From DATKZB01 sp035528235 (GTDB lineage: Bacteria; Planctomycetota; Phycisphaerae; FEN-1346), in NCBI GenBank assembly GCA_035528235.1, contig DATKZB010000343.1, forward strand, positions 1 to 32,674: a DNA stretch of 32,674 bases, written 5' to 3'. Shown here one piece after another: positions 14,772 to 24,636 of this stretch (its first letter is position 1; each line of letters begins with the position of its first letter). A program made the position numbers and the translations under genes. The notes below the pieces were generated by a model. That model did no database searches, was not told the DNA's origin, and saw only the letters and a list, made by a program, of their open reading frames with translations.

Positions 14772-17204
14772 GTGCCCGACAGCATCAAGATTCAGAAGCC
14801 GCCCGCCGACGCCGGCATCGCCCGGCCCGAGGAGTCGCCGGTCATTCCGCGCAACCTGCCGGTCATGCCCATCCGCGAGGCCGTCCTCTTTCCGGGCATC
14901 ATCCAGCCGCTGACCATCGGACGCAAGCGGAGCCTGGCCCTGATACAGGACGTCGTGATGGGCGACCGTCTCTTCGCCGTCATGGCCCAGCAAGACTCGG
15001 CCGAAGAGGAGCCGCCCTTCGCCCGACTCCACCAGGTCGGCTGCGCCGTGCGGATCCTGAAACTCGTGCGGCTGCCGGACGACAACCAGACGGTCATCGT
15101 CCAGGCCATCGGCCGCACACGGGTCGAGCGGGGCACGCAGACGAACCCGTTCTTCCGGGCCGACCTGGCGCCCATGCCCGACATCGTCGAGAAGGGCACG
15201 GAACTCGACGCCCTGGTGGTCACGGCCCGCGACCTCATCAGCCGCATCATCGACCTCTCGCCGCGCATCCCCCAGGAGGCCCTGGCGGTGGTGGCCTCGA
15301 TCGAGTCGCCGGGCCAACTGGCCGACTTCATCGTCGCCAACCTGAGCATCGACCTGGCCCAGAAACAGACCCTCCTGGAAGAGCCGCGCGTCGTCGAGCG
15401 GCTCCGCGTCGCCACCGGTCTCATGCAGAGAGAGATCGAGGTGCTGGAACTGGCGAGCAAGATCCAGTCCGACGCCCGCGGCCGCATCGAGGAAAGCCAG
15501 CGCGAGTACTACCTGAGGGAGCAACTGAAGTCCATCCAGCAGGAACTCGGCGAGAAGGACGAGAAGACCGTCCTGCTGGACCACTTGCGGGCCGACCTGG
15601 ACGCCGCCGGCATGCCCGAGAAGGTCCGCGAGGAGGCCGAGCGGGAACTCAAGCGCCTGGCCGCCATGCCCAGTCACGCCCCGGACTTCAACGTCGCCCG
15701 GACGTACCTCGAGTACCTGGCCGAACTGCCCTGGTCCAAGAGCACCGAGGACCGCCTGAACCTCGCGAAGGCCGAGGACATCCTCCACCACGATCATTAC
15801 GGCCTGGAGCAGCCCAAGAAACGGATCCTCGAGTTCCTGGCCGTGCGCAAACTCAAGGCCGACCTGCGCGGGCCCATCCTGTGTTTCGTCGGGCCGCCCG
15901 GCGTCGGCAAGACCAGCCTCGGCCAGAGCATCGCCCGGGCCATGGGCCGCAAGTTTATCCGCATCAGCCTGGGCGGCATGAGAGACGAGGCCGAAATCCG
16001 CGGACACCGCCGGACCTACGTCGGGGCCCTGCCCGGCCGCATCATCCTGGAACTCCGCAAGTGCGGCGTCAACAACCCCGTCTTCATGCTCGACGAGGTC
16101 GATAAACTGGGCAGCGACTGGCGAGGCGACCCCACCTCGGCCCTGCTGGAGGTGCTGGACCCCGAGCAGAACTTCTCGTTCACCGACCATTACCTCGACG
16201 CCCCGTTCGACCTGTCGAAGGTGCTGTTCATCGCCACGGCCAACCTGCTGGACCCGGTGCCGCCGGCGCTCAAGGACCGCCTGGAGACAATCAACCTGGC
16301 CGGGTACGTCGAGGAGGAGAAACTGGCCATCGCCCGGCGATACCTGGTGCCCCGGCAGCGGCGCGAGCACGGCCTGGGCACCGCCCACGTCGCCTTCACG
16401 GCGGGGGGCCTGCGGCACATCATCCGGTACTACACCCACGAGGCGGGCGTGCGGAACCTCGAACGGGCCATCGCCGGCGTCTGCCGCGGCGTCGCCCGGA
16501 AGGTCGGAGGGGGCCGCACCCGGCGCGTCACCGTCAAGGCCGCCACCGTCTCCGACTTCCTGGGCGCCGAACGGTACCTGCCGGAGGTGAAACTGCGGAC
16601 CTCGACGCCCGGCGTCGCCACGGGCCTGGCGTGGACGCCCGCCGGCGGCGACATCCTCTTCATCGAGGCCACCTCCATGCCCGGCTCCGGCAAGCTGACA
16701 CTGACCGGCCAACTGGGCGACGTCATGAAAGAGTCGGCCCAGGCGGCCCTCTCGTACATCCGGTCGCGTGCCCCGCGATGGGGCATCGACGAGAAGACCT
16801 TCCGCCGAAGTGACATCCACATCCACGTCCCCGCCGGCGCCACGCCCAAGGACGGGCCCAGCGCCGGCATCACCCTGTTCGCGGCACTGACGTCGCTGCT
16901 GACCAACTCGAGCATCAAGAGCAACGTGGCCATGACCGGCGAGATGACGCTGCGGGGCCTGGTGCTGCCGGTGGGCGGCGTCAAGGAGAAGGTCCTCGCG
17001 GCCAAACGGGCCGGCATCAAGACCGTGGTCCTGCCCGAGCGGAACCGAAAGGACGTCGAGGAAATCCCCAAAGCCATCCGCCGCGACATGACCTTCCACT
17101 ACGTCCGCTACGTCGAAGACGCCCTGCCGCTCGTCCTCACCAACGGCAAGATACCCGCCGCCGCACGCCGGAAGACGACCCGCCGCAAATCCGCCGCCAC
17201 GTAG
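14772..17204 (+). CDS. lon: ATP-dependent Lon protease
   Basis: The 810-residue product is a full-length LonA cytoplasmic protease that degrades damaged and regulatory proteins. The N-terminal substrate-binding domain starts near residue 30 (NLPVMPIREAVLFPG), followed by a coiled-coil linker (QREYYLREQLKSIQQELGEKD). The AAA+ module has Walker A GPPGVGKT (374-381) and Walker B VFMLDEVDK (about 437-445). The protease domain has the catalytic Ser in DGPSAGITLF (about 697) and Lys in GGVKEKVLAAKRAG (about 738). The start is GTG with CAGGAGGG upstream. The C-terminal tail is basic (ARRKTTRRKS). The TAG stop directly abuts a 9-bp GGTGGGTGC / GCACCCACC hairpin (17205-17225). Confidence 0.98.
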   Translation: MPDSIKIQKPPADAGIARPEESPVIPRNLPVMPIREAVLFPGIIQPLTIGRKRSLALIQDVVMGDRLFAVMAQQDSAEEEPPFARLHQVGCAVRILKLVRLPDDNQTVIVQAIGRTRVERGTQTNPFFRADLAPMPDIVEKGTELDALVVTARDLISRIIDLSPRIPQEALAVVASIESPGQLADFIVANLSIDLAQKQTLLEEPRVVERLRVATGLMQREIEVLELASKIQSDARGRIEESQREYYLREQLKSIQQELGEKDEKTVLLDHLRADLDAAGMPEKVREEAERELKRLAAMPSHAPDFNVARTYLEYLAELPWSKSTEDRLNLAKAEDILHHDHYGLEQPKKRILEFLAVRKLKADLRGPILCFVGPPGVGKTSLGQSIARAMGRKFIRISLGGMRDEAEIRGHRRTYVGALPGRIILELRKCGVNNPVFMLDEVDKLGSDWRGDPTSALLEVLDPEQNFSFTDHYLDAPFDLSKVLFIATANLLDPVPPALKDRLETINLAGYVEEEKLAIARRYLVPRQRREHGLGTAHVAFTAGGLRHIIRYYTHEAGVRNLERAIAGVCRGVARKVGGGRTRRVTVKAATVSDFLGAERYLPEVKLRTSTPGVATGLAWTPAGGDILFIEATSMPGSGKLTLTGQLGDVMKESAQAALSYIRSRAPRWGIDEKTFRRSDIHIHVPAGATPKDGPSAGITLFAALTSLLTNSSIKSNVAMTGEMTLRGLVLPVGGVKEKVLAAKRAGIKTVVLPERNRKDVEEIPKAIRRDMTFHYVRYVEDALPLVLTNGKIPAAARRKTTRRKSAAT

Positions 17205-17235
17205 GGTGGGTGCTCTGCACCCACCGGCCGTCGCC

Positions 17236-17346
17236 GGGTGGCATGGTCATTCCGCAGGATGACCATGTTGCGAGCCACCATCGGGGCGACGACGCCGGGC
17301 GAGGGCCTGAACATGGTCACCCAACAGCGGGCTGACCATGCCACCC
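17236..17346. repeat. Second locus of the GGTCA...TGACC hairpin element
   Basis: Two diverged copies lie here. The left one (17236-17267) reads GGGTGGCATGGTCATTCC, then AGGATGACCATG. The right one (17310-17346) reads CATGGTCACCC ... GCTGACCATGCCACCC. The stem CATGGTCA / TGACCATG is conserved with the copies at 2838-2962, while loops differ. It lies between the convergent lon and unknown 113-residue genes. Confidence 0.75.
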
Positions 17347-17352
17347 GGCCAC

Positions 17353-17694
17353 TTATCTCCTGAACTTGTCCCAGAATTCCTTACGCTTCCGTTGCATCTC
17401 CGGTGCTCTGAAGAATCGGACCCCGTAAGCCTGGGCAAGCGGTTTCTGAAACTCCGAAACGACCGCCGAACCGCTTATGTTCTCCATATAGTAAATTGCA
17501 ACGTACCTGTAGCGGTCTAGCCTGAGCATATCCCTGAAGATGTCTTTGAGTTCCTGATATCCGACATTCCAACAACCTCGGAGTTCTATCTCGAGAGAGC
17601 GGGCGTCGAATCTGAAGTGCTTATAAAGCCTTTTTCTGTAATCCTCGAGTATGAGTTCCGCTTTACGCATGCTCGGTTGTGTTAATCTGTACAT
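17353..17694 (-). CDS. Unknown 113-residue protein in a lower-GC islet
   Basis: I do not recognise this protein. It is soluble, rich in Arg, Tyr and Phe, and mostly helical by appearance (MRKAELILEDYRKRLYKHF; YQELKDIFRDMLRL; MQRKRKEFWDKFRR). It has no signal peptide or membrane segment. A good GGAGG ribosome-binding site precedes the ATG, which supports a real gene. Its base composition is near 50% GC by eye against about 70% in neighbours, and it uses many A/T-ending codons, so it was probably acquired. It lies 17 bp downstream of a fragment resembling a DNA methyltransferase C-terminus. A link to a lost restriction-modification system is possible but unproven. Confidence 0.65.
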   Translation of the reverse strand: MYRLTQPSMRKAELILEDYRKRLYKHFRFDARSLEIELRGCWNVGYQELKDIFRDMLRLDRYRYVAIYYMENISGSAVVSEFQKPLAQAYGVRFFRAPEMQRKRKEFWDKFRR

Positions 17695-17711
17695 GGTGTT
17701 TCCTCCGATTC

Positions 17712-17951
17712 CTACGCCAACTTCCTCGCAATCCGTTCCTCCAGAATCTCCTTAACCGTCAGGGGAATGATGGCCTTGTGGCTGGAGCGGAAGTAGCGGT
17801 CGATCTCCGTCAGGGCGTCGGAGGAGAAATCAAAGGCCACGAAGAAGCCCTTGGTGCGCTCCTCGCGGGTCAGGACGGCCTCGAAAGAATCAATGTCCGG
17901 GGCGCCCGACGGCGACCCGGCTACAGGCTTGGCGGTCTTTTTTCGTGGCAT
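17712..17951 (-). pseudogene. Probable C-terminal remnant of a DNA methyltransferase
   Basis: The 79-residue frame includes PDIDSFEAVLTREERTKGFF, then VAFDFSSDALTEI, and ends IIPLTVKEILEERIARKLA. This pattern (KGFFV.FDF..DAL.EI ... LTV.EIL) is typical of the C-terminal end of some site-specific DNA methyltransferases. The catalytic domain and motifs (DPPY, FxGxG) are absent. An in-frame TAA lies 12 bases upstream of the ATG and no ribosome-binding site is visible. I therefore read it as the tail of a decayed gene, although a small stand-alone protein is possible. Repeats begin soon upstream. Confidence 0.55.
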
Positions 17952-18035
17952 GCCGATAGATTACGCACGCCGAGGCACAGGGACAAGCGGAAAATGCGCC
18001 GCCCACGGGGGTGTGATCATTTTACATCGAGTCCT

Positions 18036-18190
18036 GTAGCGCAGGGGCCCCCCCCCGCGGTCGTGGGGTTTGGGCCGTGGATTCCGGCACGCGATTCTCG
18101 TTCCGTTTCAGCCCCGGAGGGGCGGCGGGGTGTAGCCACGGGTGGAGCGGCGCGGCCGCACAGCGGCCCGACGCGTAACCCGTGGAAAGC
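18036..18190. repeat. Mixed repeat remnants: GTAGCGC half-element and inverted copy of the 131-bp unit
   Basis: At about 18036-18072 a partial copy of the 1714-1788 element appears in the other orientation (TGTAGCGCAGGGG, a run of nine C, then GCGGTCGTGGGG). At about 18127-18190 the sequence GTAGCCACGGGTGGAGC ... AACCCGTGG is a diverged reverse complement of the 131-bp direct repeats at 18364-18608. Boxes such as CCCCGGAGGGGCG occur at 18110 and 18230. No gene was found in 17952-18625. Confidence 0.65.
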
Positions 18191-18363
18191 GGATGAGTGG
18201 AAAGCGGTTGGGGCTCTTTTCCCTTTTTCGCCCCGGAGGGGCGAAGGAGACTCCCGAGCCGGCGAAAGGACACTTCTGCGAATGCTGCGCGCGCATGGCG
18301 TCGCGTTTGATGAGCGATATGTGTTCGACTGATCCGTCGCGCATCCCGGCGATTCCTCCGCCC

Positions 18364-18608
18364 CTTCGGGGCGGGGAACATGAGATGATCCCGACTTCCA
18401 CGGGTTGCGCACCGCCCGCTGTGCAGCGGCCGGTGCTCCACCCGTGGCTACAACCTGCCGCCCCTTCGGGGCGGAAAGAAGAGGCCATCATCCGCTTCGG
18501 GGCGGGGAATGTGAGATGATCCCGACTTCCACGGGTTGCGCACCGCCCGCTGTGCAGCGGCCGGTGCTCCACCCGTGGCTACAACCTGCCGCCCCTTCGG
18601 GGCGGAAA
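18364..18608. repeat. Two direct copies of a ~114-bp unit, offset 131 bp
   Basis: Copies at 18364-18477 and 18495-18608 are almost identical. Each begins CTTCGGGGCGGGGAA, contains GAGATGATCCCGACTTCCAC, the palindrome-rich GGGTTGCGCACCGCCC ... GTGCAGCGGCC and CCACCCGTGGCTACAACC, and ends with a GCCCCTTCGGGGC hairpin. The near-identity suggests a recent duplication. The array sits just downstream of apt. Confidence 0.88.
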
Positions 18609-18625
18609 ACAGCCTTTCGCGGCGG

Positions 18626-19174
18626 TCAGGGCGATTCGTCGGCGTAGACGATCTGGCTGTGGATGGGGTATGCGGCGAGTTTGTCGCGGCCGTGGAGGAA
18701 GGAGAGTTCAATCAGGAACTCGATGCCCACGATCCGGCCGCCCGCGCGGCAGACCATCTCGCACGAGGCGGCCATCGTGCCGCCCGTGGCCAGCAGGTCG
18801 TCGACCATGAGGACGCGGGTACCCGCGGAGACGGCGTCGGTGTGCATCTCGAGCGTGTCGGTACCGTACTCCAGGTCGTACGTCACGCTCAGGGTTTGGG
18901 CGGGCAGTTTGCCTTTCTTTCGGACCGGCACGAACCCGGCCCCCAGCGCCAGGGCCACGGGCGCCCCAAAGATGAAGCCGCGCGACTCGGCCCCCACCAC
19001 CACGTCCACCTGGCCCTTGGCGTAGGGCGCGGCCATGCGGCGGACGGCCTCGCCGAAGGCCGCCACGTCGGCCAGCAGCGGCGTAATGTCGCGGAACAGG
19101 ATGCCGGGCTTGGGAAAATCGGGGATGCTGCGGATGTAGGACTTCAGGTCCAGGTCGCGTGGGGCGGGACTCAC
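18626..19174 (-). CDS. apt: Adenine phosphoribosyltransferase
   Basis: The 182-residue product makes AMP from adenine and phosphoribosyl pyrophosphate (purine salvage, cytoplasm). Family motifs are all present: IPDFPKPGILFRDITPLL near the N-terminus, GAESRGFIFGAPVA, VRKKGKLP, YDLEYGTDTLEMH and the PRPP-binding loop VLMVDDLLATGGT. Length is normal for Apt. The start is GTG with AAGGAGG upstream. It follows the sigma factor gene by 48 bp on the same strand and is probably in its transcript. The 3' end runs into the 131-bp repeat array. Confidence 0.97.
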   Translation of the reverse strand: MSPAPRDLDLKSYIRSIPDFPKPGILFRDITPLLADVAAFGEAVRRMAAPYAKGQVDVVVGAESRGFIFGAPVALALGAGFVPVRKKGKLPAQTLSVTYDLEYGTDTLEMHTDAVSAGTRVLMVDDLLATGGTMAASCEMVCRAGGRIVGIEFLIELSFLHGRDKLAAYPIHSQIVYADESP

Positions 19175-19222
19175 GGTCGGCCTCCTTGGTGGATGCGAGA
19201 GAGAAACCGGCGGCGGCGAAGG

Positions 19223-20056
19223 CTACTGGCGGACCGGCGTGCGGGAATCTTCCTCCTGGCTGCGGATGGCATCGTTGATGCACTGGAGGGTATCGCGTTC
19301 GATCTGGCGGACACGTTCGCGGGTCAGGCCAACCTTGTCGCCGATCTCCTTGAGGGTCTTCGGCTCATGGCCTTCGAGGCCGAACCGGAAGCGCAGGATT
19401 TCGGCCGCCCGGTCGTCGATGTCGGCCAGGATGCGTTTGACGGCCTCGGCCCGGCGGCTGTCCAGAAGCGTGTCGGCCGGCGAGCGGGTGCCCTCGTCGG
19501 CCACCATCTCCGACAGCGACCACTCCGAGTCCTCCGACACCGCCTGGAACGGCGAACTGAAGGCCCGCGCGGCCCGGGCGATGACCGCCACCTTGCGGCG
19601 CGACAGGTTCATCTGCCGCGCAATCTCCTCCTGCGTGGGCGGCCGACCCAGGTCGCACTCCAACTGGGCGCCCGACCACCGCCACTTGTTGATCATGTCG
19701 ACCATGTAGGCGGGAATCTCGACCGGCTTGACGGCGTTAATGAGGCTCCGCTTGATCGACTGGCGGATCCACCACAAGGCGTAAGTCGAGAAGCGGCAGC
19801 CCTGGGCCGGGTCGAACTTCTCGACGGCCCGCAAAAGGCCCAAATTGCCTTCCTCGATGAGGTCCAGCAGGCTGAGGCCCCGGCGGGTGTAATTCTTGGC
19901 AATCGAGACGACCAGGCGCAGGTTGCACCGGATCATCTCGTCCCGGGCCAGGAGGTCGCCCTTCCGGATACGCCTAGCAAGGGAGATTTCCTCCTCGGGT
20001 GTGAGAAGGCGCGTTTGATTTATTTCCCGCAGATAGAGCTGCAGGCCAGAATCCAT
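19223..20056 (-). CDS. Sigma-70 family RNA polymerase sigma factor (RpoD/RpoS-like, no region 1.1)
   Basis: The 277-residue product directs RNA polymerase to promoters. Region 1.2 begins at once (MDSGLQLYLREINQTRLLTPEEE). Region 2 contains NLRLVVSIAKNYTRRGLSLLDLIEEGNLGLL and FSTYALWWIRQSIKR (-10 recognition). Region 3 contains RPPTQEEIARQMNLS. Region 4 contains TLKEIGDKVGLTRERVRQIE (-35 recognition). The long N-terminal region 1.1 and spacer of housekeeping RpoD are missing, so it is a group 2 or short primary factor. A good -35/-10 promoter lies upstream at 20241-20212, giving a leader of about 150 nt. Confidence 0.95.
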   Translation of the reverse strand: MDSGLQLYLREINQTRLLTPEEEISLARRIRKGDLLARDEMIRCNLRLVVSIAKNYTRRGLSLLDLIEEGNLGLLRAVEKFDPAQGCRFSTYALWWIRQSIKRSLINAVKPVEIPAYMVDMINKWRWSGAQLECDLGRPPTQEEIARQMNLSRRKVAVIARAARAFSSPFQAVSEDSEWSLSEMVADEGTRSPADTLLDSRRAEAVKRILADIDDRAAEILRFRFGLEGHEPKTLKEIGDKVGLTRERVRQIERDTLQCINDAIRSQEEDSRTPVRQ

Positions 20057-20211
20057 GCGCAGACCCCTCTACGTATCGGACACTGAGATGCACCCCTCAA
20101 CCATTCTGCCCAATCGCGCGGCCCAACCCCGCTCACTCGAATACCTTGCGGCTCCCCTTCCCCATGAACGGGTCGCGACTTGAGGTCAAGAACGACCGAT
20201 CGTGCTGTTTA

Positions 20212-20241
20212 ATTGTAGAGCCGCGCGCTAGTCGCTGGCAA
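20212..20241 (-). promoter_or_regulatory. Sigma-70 promoter of the sigma factor-apt genes
   Basis: On the minus strand, TTGCCA (-35, 20241-20236) and TACAAT (-10, 20217-20212) are separated by 18 bp. Each box has one mismatch to consensus. A run of seven A just upstream of the -35 box resembles an UP element. Confidence 0.6.
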
Positions 20242-20314
20242 GGTTTTTTTAAGATTTCCGGCGCCGGCCAGAAACGCCGGTCTGGCCACATTGCACACGT
20301 CCTCAGAGTCTCTC

Positions 20315-20328
20315 GCCTTCGCGAAGGC
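20315..20328 (-). terminator. Hairpin directly after the S1 stop codon
   Basis: GCCTTCG/CGAAGGC forms a perfect palindrome two bases after the S1 stop. No T-run follows on the minus strand, so it is at best a weak or factor-aided terminator. Confidence 0.3.
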
Positions 20329-20330
20329 CC

Positions 20331-22721
<2,391 letters not shown>

Positions 22722-22849
22722 GCGATTCCGTTACCTGGAAAACCCCTGTCCGTGTGCTCGCGACCAGACCGTTCGCGCCCGACCACCGGGCCACTGGCCG
22801 CCCTCGTTCCACGAGGCTTCGGACCGACACCGGTCCGCAAAAGAGTCGT

Positions 22850-22878
22850 ACTATAGGCTACGCAAGTTCCGATTGCAA
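22850..22878 (-). promoter_or_regulatory. Sigma-70 promoter of rpsA, overlapping the end of ispH
   Basis: On the minus strand, TTGCAA (22878-22873) and TATAGT (22855-22850) are 17 bp apart. It lies about 130 bp upstream of the S1 start and overlaps the last codons of ispH. It would let S1 be made at higher levels than the genes before it. Confidence 0.5.
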
Positions 22879-23742
22879 GACCTTTATCCGCCGGCAGACG
22901 GCGTCGATGATCCACTGGGGCGTCGAGGCCCCCGCCGCCACCCCCACCCGCCGCCGCCCCCGAAGGCACGCCGCCGTCACCTCCTCGCCCACCTCCACGT
23001 GATACGTCGGCACGCCCCGGGCCGCGCACCGTTCGGCCAGCCGGTTGGTGTTGGCGCTGTTGCGGCCACCGATGACGAACATGACGTCGACGTGGCCGGC
23101 CAGGTCGGCCGCCGCCTGCTGCCGCTGGACCGTGGCGGCGCAGATGGTGTTCTCGACCCGGACCTCGGCCAGGTTGCGCCGCCCCAGTTCGGCGGCCATC
23201 GTGCCGAACGCCCCGGGCGAGAACGTCGTCTGGGCCACCAGGGCCACCCGGCCCGAGAGGTCCAGCCGCCGGACGGCCTCCAGGTCGCTCACCACGACGG
23301 CCCGCGGCACGTGGCCCTGGATGGCCCGCACCTCCGGATGGGGCGCGTCGCCGGCCACCACCACGTGGTACCCCGCGTCCTCGAGCTCGACGGCCAGCGT
23401 CTGGACGCGTCGCACGAGGGGGCAGGTGGCGTCGACGATTCGCAGTCCCTGCCGGCTGGCGTCGGCCACCACGCTCGGCTGAAGGCCGTGGCTGCGGATG
23501 AGCAGCGTCCCGCCGCCGGCCGCCTCGGCCAGCGACTCGATGACGCGAAAACCCTTGGCCGCCAGCCGGGCCACCTCCTGCGGATTGTGGATGATCGGGC
23601 CCAGGCCATACACGGCTTCGCCGCCCGCCAAGGCCGCTTCGGCCAGTTCCAGCGCCCGCCGGACGCCGAAACACACCCCGCTGCCCTCCGCCACCTTGAT
23701 GCTGGGGCGATGCCCTGCCCCGTTGGCGCCAGGCGAATCCAT
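22858..23742 (-). CDS. ispH: 4-hydroxy-3-methylbut-2-enyl diphosphate reductase
   Basis: The 294-residue product carries out the last step of the MEP isoprenoid pathway, reducing HMBPP to IPP and DMAPP with an iron-sulfur cluster. The three cluster cysteines are in SGVCFGV, DATCPLV and NTICAAT. Substrate-binding residues are visible in IIHNPQEV, RSHGLQ, PHPEV, SANTNRL and GASTPQWII. The ATG at 23742 was chosen because AAGGAG precedes it and the protein then starts at the usual place; longer frames run through the upstream tandem repeat. Position between plsC and rpsA matches a gene order known in other phyla. Confidence 0.97.
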   Translation of the reverse strand: MDSPGANGAGHRPSIKVAEGSGVCFGVRRALELAEAALAGGEAVYGLGPIIHNPQEVARLAAKGFRVIESLAEAAGGGTLLIRSHGLQPSVVADASRQGLRIVDATCPLVRRVQTLAVELEDAGYHVVVAGDAPHPEVRAIQGHVPRAVVVSDLEAVRRLDLSGRVALVAQTTFSPGAFGTMAAELGRRNLAEVRVENTICAATVQRQQAAADLAGHVDVMFVIGGRNSANTNRLAERCAARGVPTYHVEVGEEVTAACLRGRRRVGVAAGASTPQWIIDAVCRRIKVLQSELA

Positions 23743-23762
23743 GACGTCGACTCCTTTGCCCT

Positions 23763-23998
23763 CGCGCCCGGCAAGCCGGGCGGCTAACAGGCGCCCATCG
23801 CGCCACACGCGCCGACAACACGCGCCGACAACACGCGCCCGGCAAGCCGGGCGGCTAACAGGCGCCCATCGCGCCACACGCGCCGACAACACGCGCCGAC
23901 AACACGCGCCCGGCAAGCCGGGCGGCTAACAGGCGCCGACACGCGTTAGCCGCCCGCCCGGGGCGGGCGCGTGTTAGCCGCGGGGCTTGCCCCGCGCG
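23763..23998. repeat. GGCTAAC hairpin cluster with 71-bp tandem repeat
   Basis: Three identical hairpin units (23763, 23834, 23905; stem CCCGGC/GCCGGG) are spaced exactly 71 bp apart, with the intervening sequence also repeated. Two inverted units follow (23945-23971, stem with CCCGCC/GGCGGG; 23973-23998, stem GGGGC/GCCCC). The last one contains the plsC stop codon. The cluster fills the plsC-ispH gap. Confidence 0.9.
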
Positions 23999-24636
23999 TT
24001 GCAATGGCGCACCCGGCCCCGCCGCAGCCAGGCCTGAAGGTCCACCATGCGCCCGCGGACGGCGGCCATGATCTCGTCGGGGTCGCCGGCAGCCACCTCG
24101 GCCGCCGACACGAGTGGCCCGCAGGCCACCCGAATCGGCCCCGGCCGAGGCAGTCGCATGGTGCGCGGCCACGCCTCGAACGCGCCGTCGATGACGAGCG
24201 GCAGGATGGGCACGCCGGCCCGCGCGGCAATCGTGACGGGCCCGCCCTGGAGTCGGCCGACGGACCCGTCCCGGGTCCGCGTCCCCTCGGGGAACATCAG
24301 CACCACCGCCCCGCCCTTCAGGCGGCGGAGGGCCTCGCGGACGGCCCCCAGGTCGGCCGTCCCGCGCCGCACAGGAAACGCGTACAGGCTGCGGATGAGC
24401 CACCGGAACGGCGCGAATCGGAACAGCGACTCCCGCGCCATGGGATGAAACGGCCGCGGCATCCCGACGGCCGCCAGAATCGGGTCGAGGTAACTCTGGT
24501 GGTTCGAGATGACCAGGACGCCGCCCCGCCTCGGCAGCCGCGCGCGATGGTACACGCGGATGCCGAACGCGGCCACGAACAGGACCCGCGCCACCTGCTG
24601 GAGCGCGGCGTACCAGGCTCGGCGCAGGGCGTTCAC
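23974..24636 (-). CDS. plsC: 1-acyl-glycerol-3-phosphate acyltransferase
   Basis: The 220-residue product adds the second acyl chain in phospholipid synthesis at the inner membrane face. It has the catalytic HX4D motif (NHQSYLD), the substrate motif FPEGTRTRDG and VPILPLVIDGAF. A hydrophobic N-terminal segment precedes them (VARVLFVAAFGI). The ATG overlaps the cmk stop as ATGA, so the two are translationally coupled. The last residues (ARGKPRG) and the TAA stop are encoded by a palindromic repeat, so the original 3' end has been replaced or extended by the element. Confidence 0.95.
   Translation of the reverse strand: MNALRRAWYAALQQVARVLFVAAFGIRVYHRARLPRRGGVLVISNHQSYLDPILAAVGMPRPFHPMARESLFRFAPFRWLIRSLYAFPVRRGTADLGAVREALRRLKGGAVVLMFPEGTRTRDGSVGRLQGGPVTIAARAGVPILPLVIDGAFEAWPRTMRLPRPGPIRVACGPLVSAAEVAAGDPDEIMAAVRGRMVDLQAWLRRGRVRHCNARGKPRG

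Noticed and set aside
14685..17099. An ~800-residue open frame antisense to lon
   Set aside because: It mirrors the lon codons, has low-complexity composition rich in Asp, Gly, Val, Leu and Gln, and no domain. Long antisense frames are expected in DNA of this GC content.
20242..20275. Intrinsic terminator for rpsA formed by the CCGGCGCCGG-type stem and the adjacent run of T
   Set aside because: The T-run lies on the plus strand; for a minus-strand transcript it is a run of A and precedes the -35 box of the next promoter, so an UP-like element is the better reading.
20057..20330. tRNA, riboswitch or leader peptide in the 274-bp gap between rpsA and the sigma factor
   Set aside because: I found a promoter and a small hairpin but no cloverleaf, aptamer-like core or credible short gene.
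23743..23916. N-terminal extension of IspH starting at 23916
   Set aside because: The extra 58 residues are encoded by the 71-bp tandem repeat and contain repeated Cys/Arg-rich nonsense; ATG 23742 has a proper ribosome-binding site.
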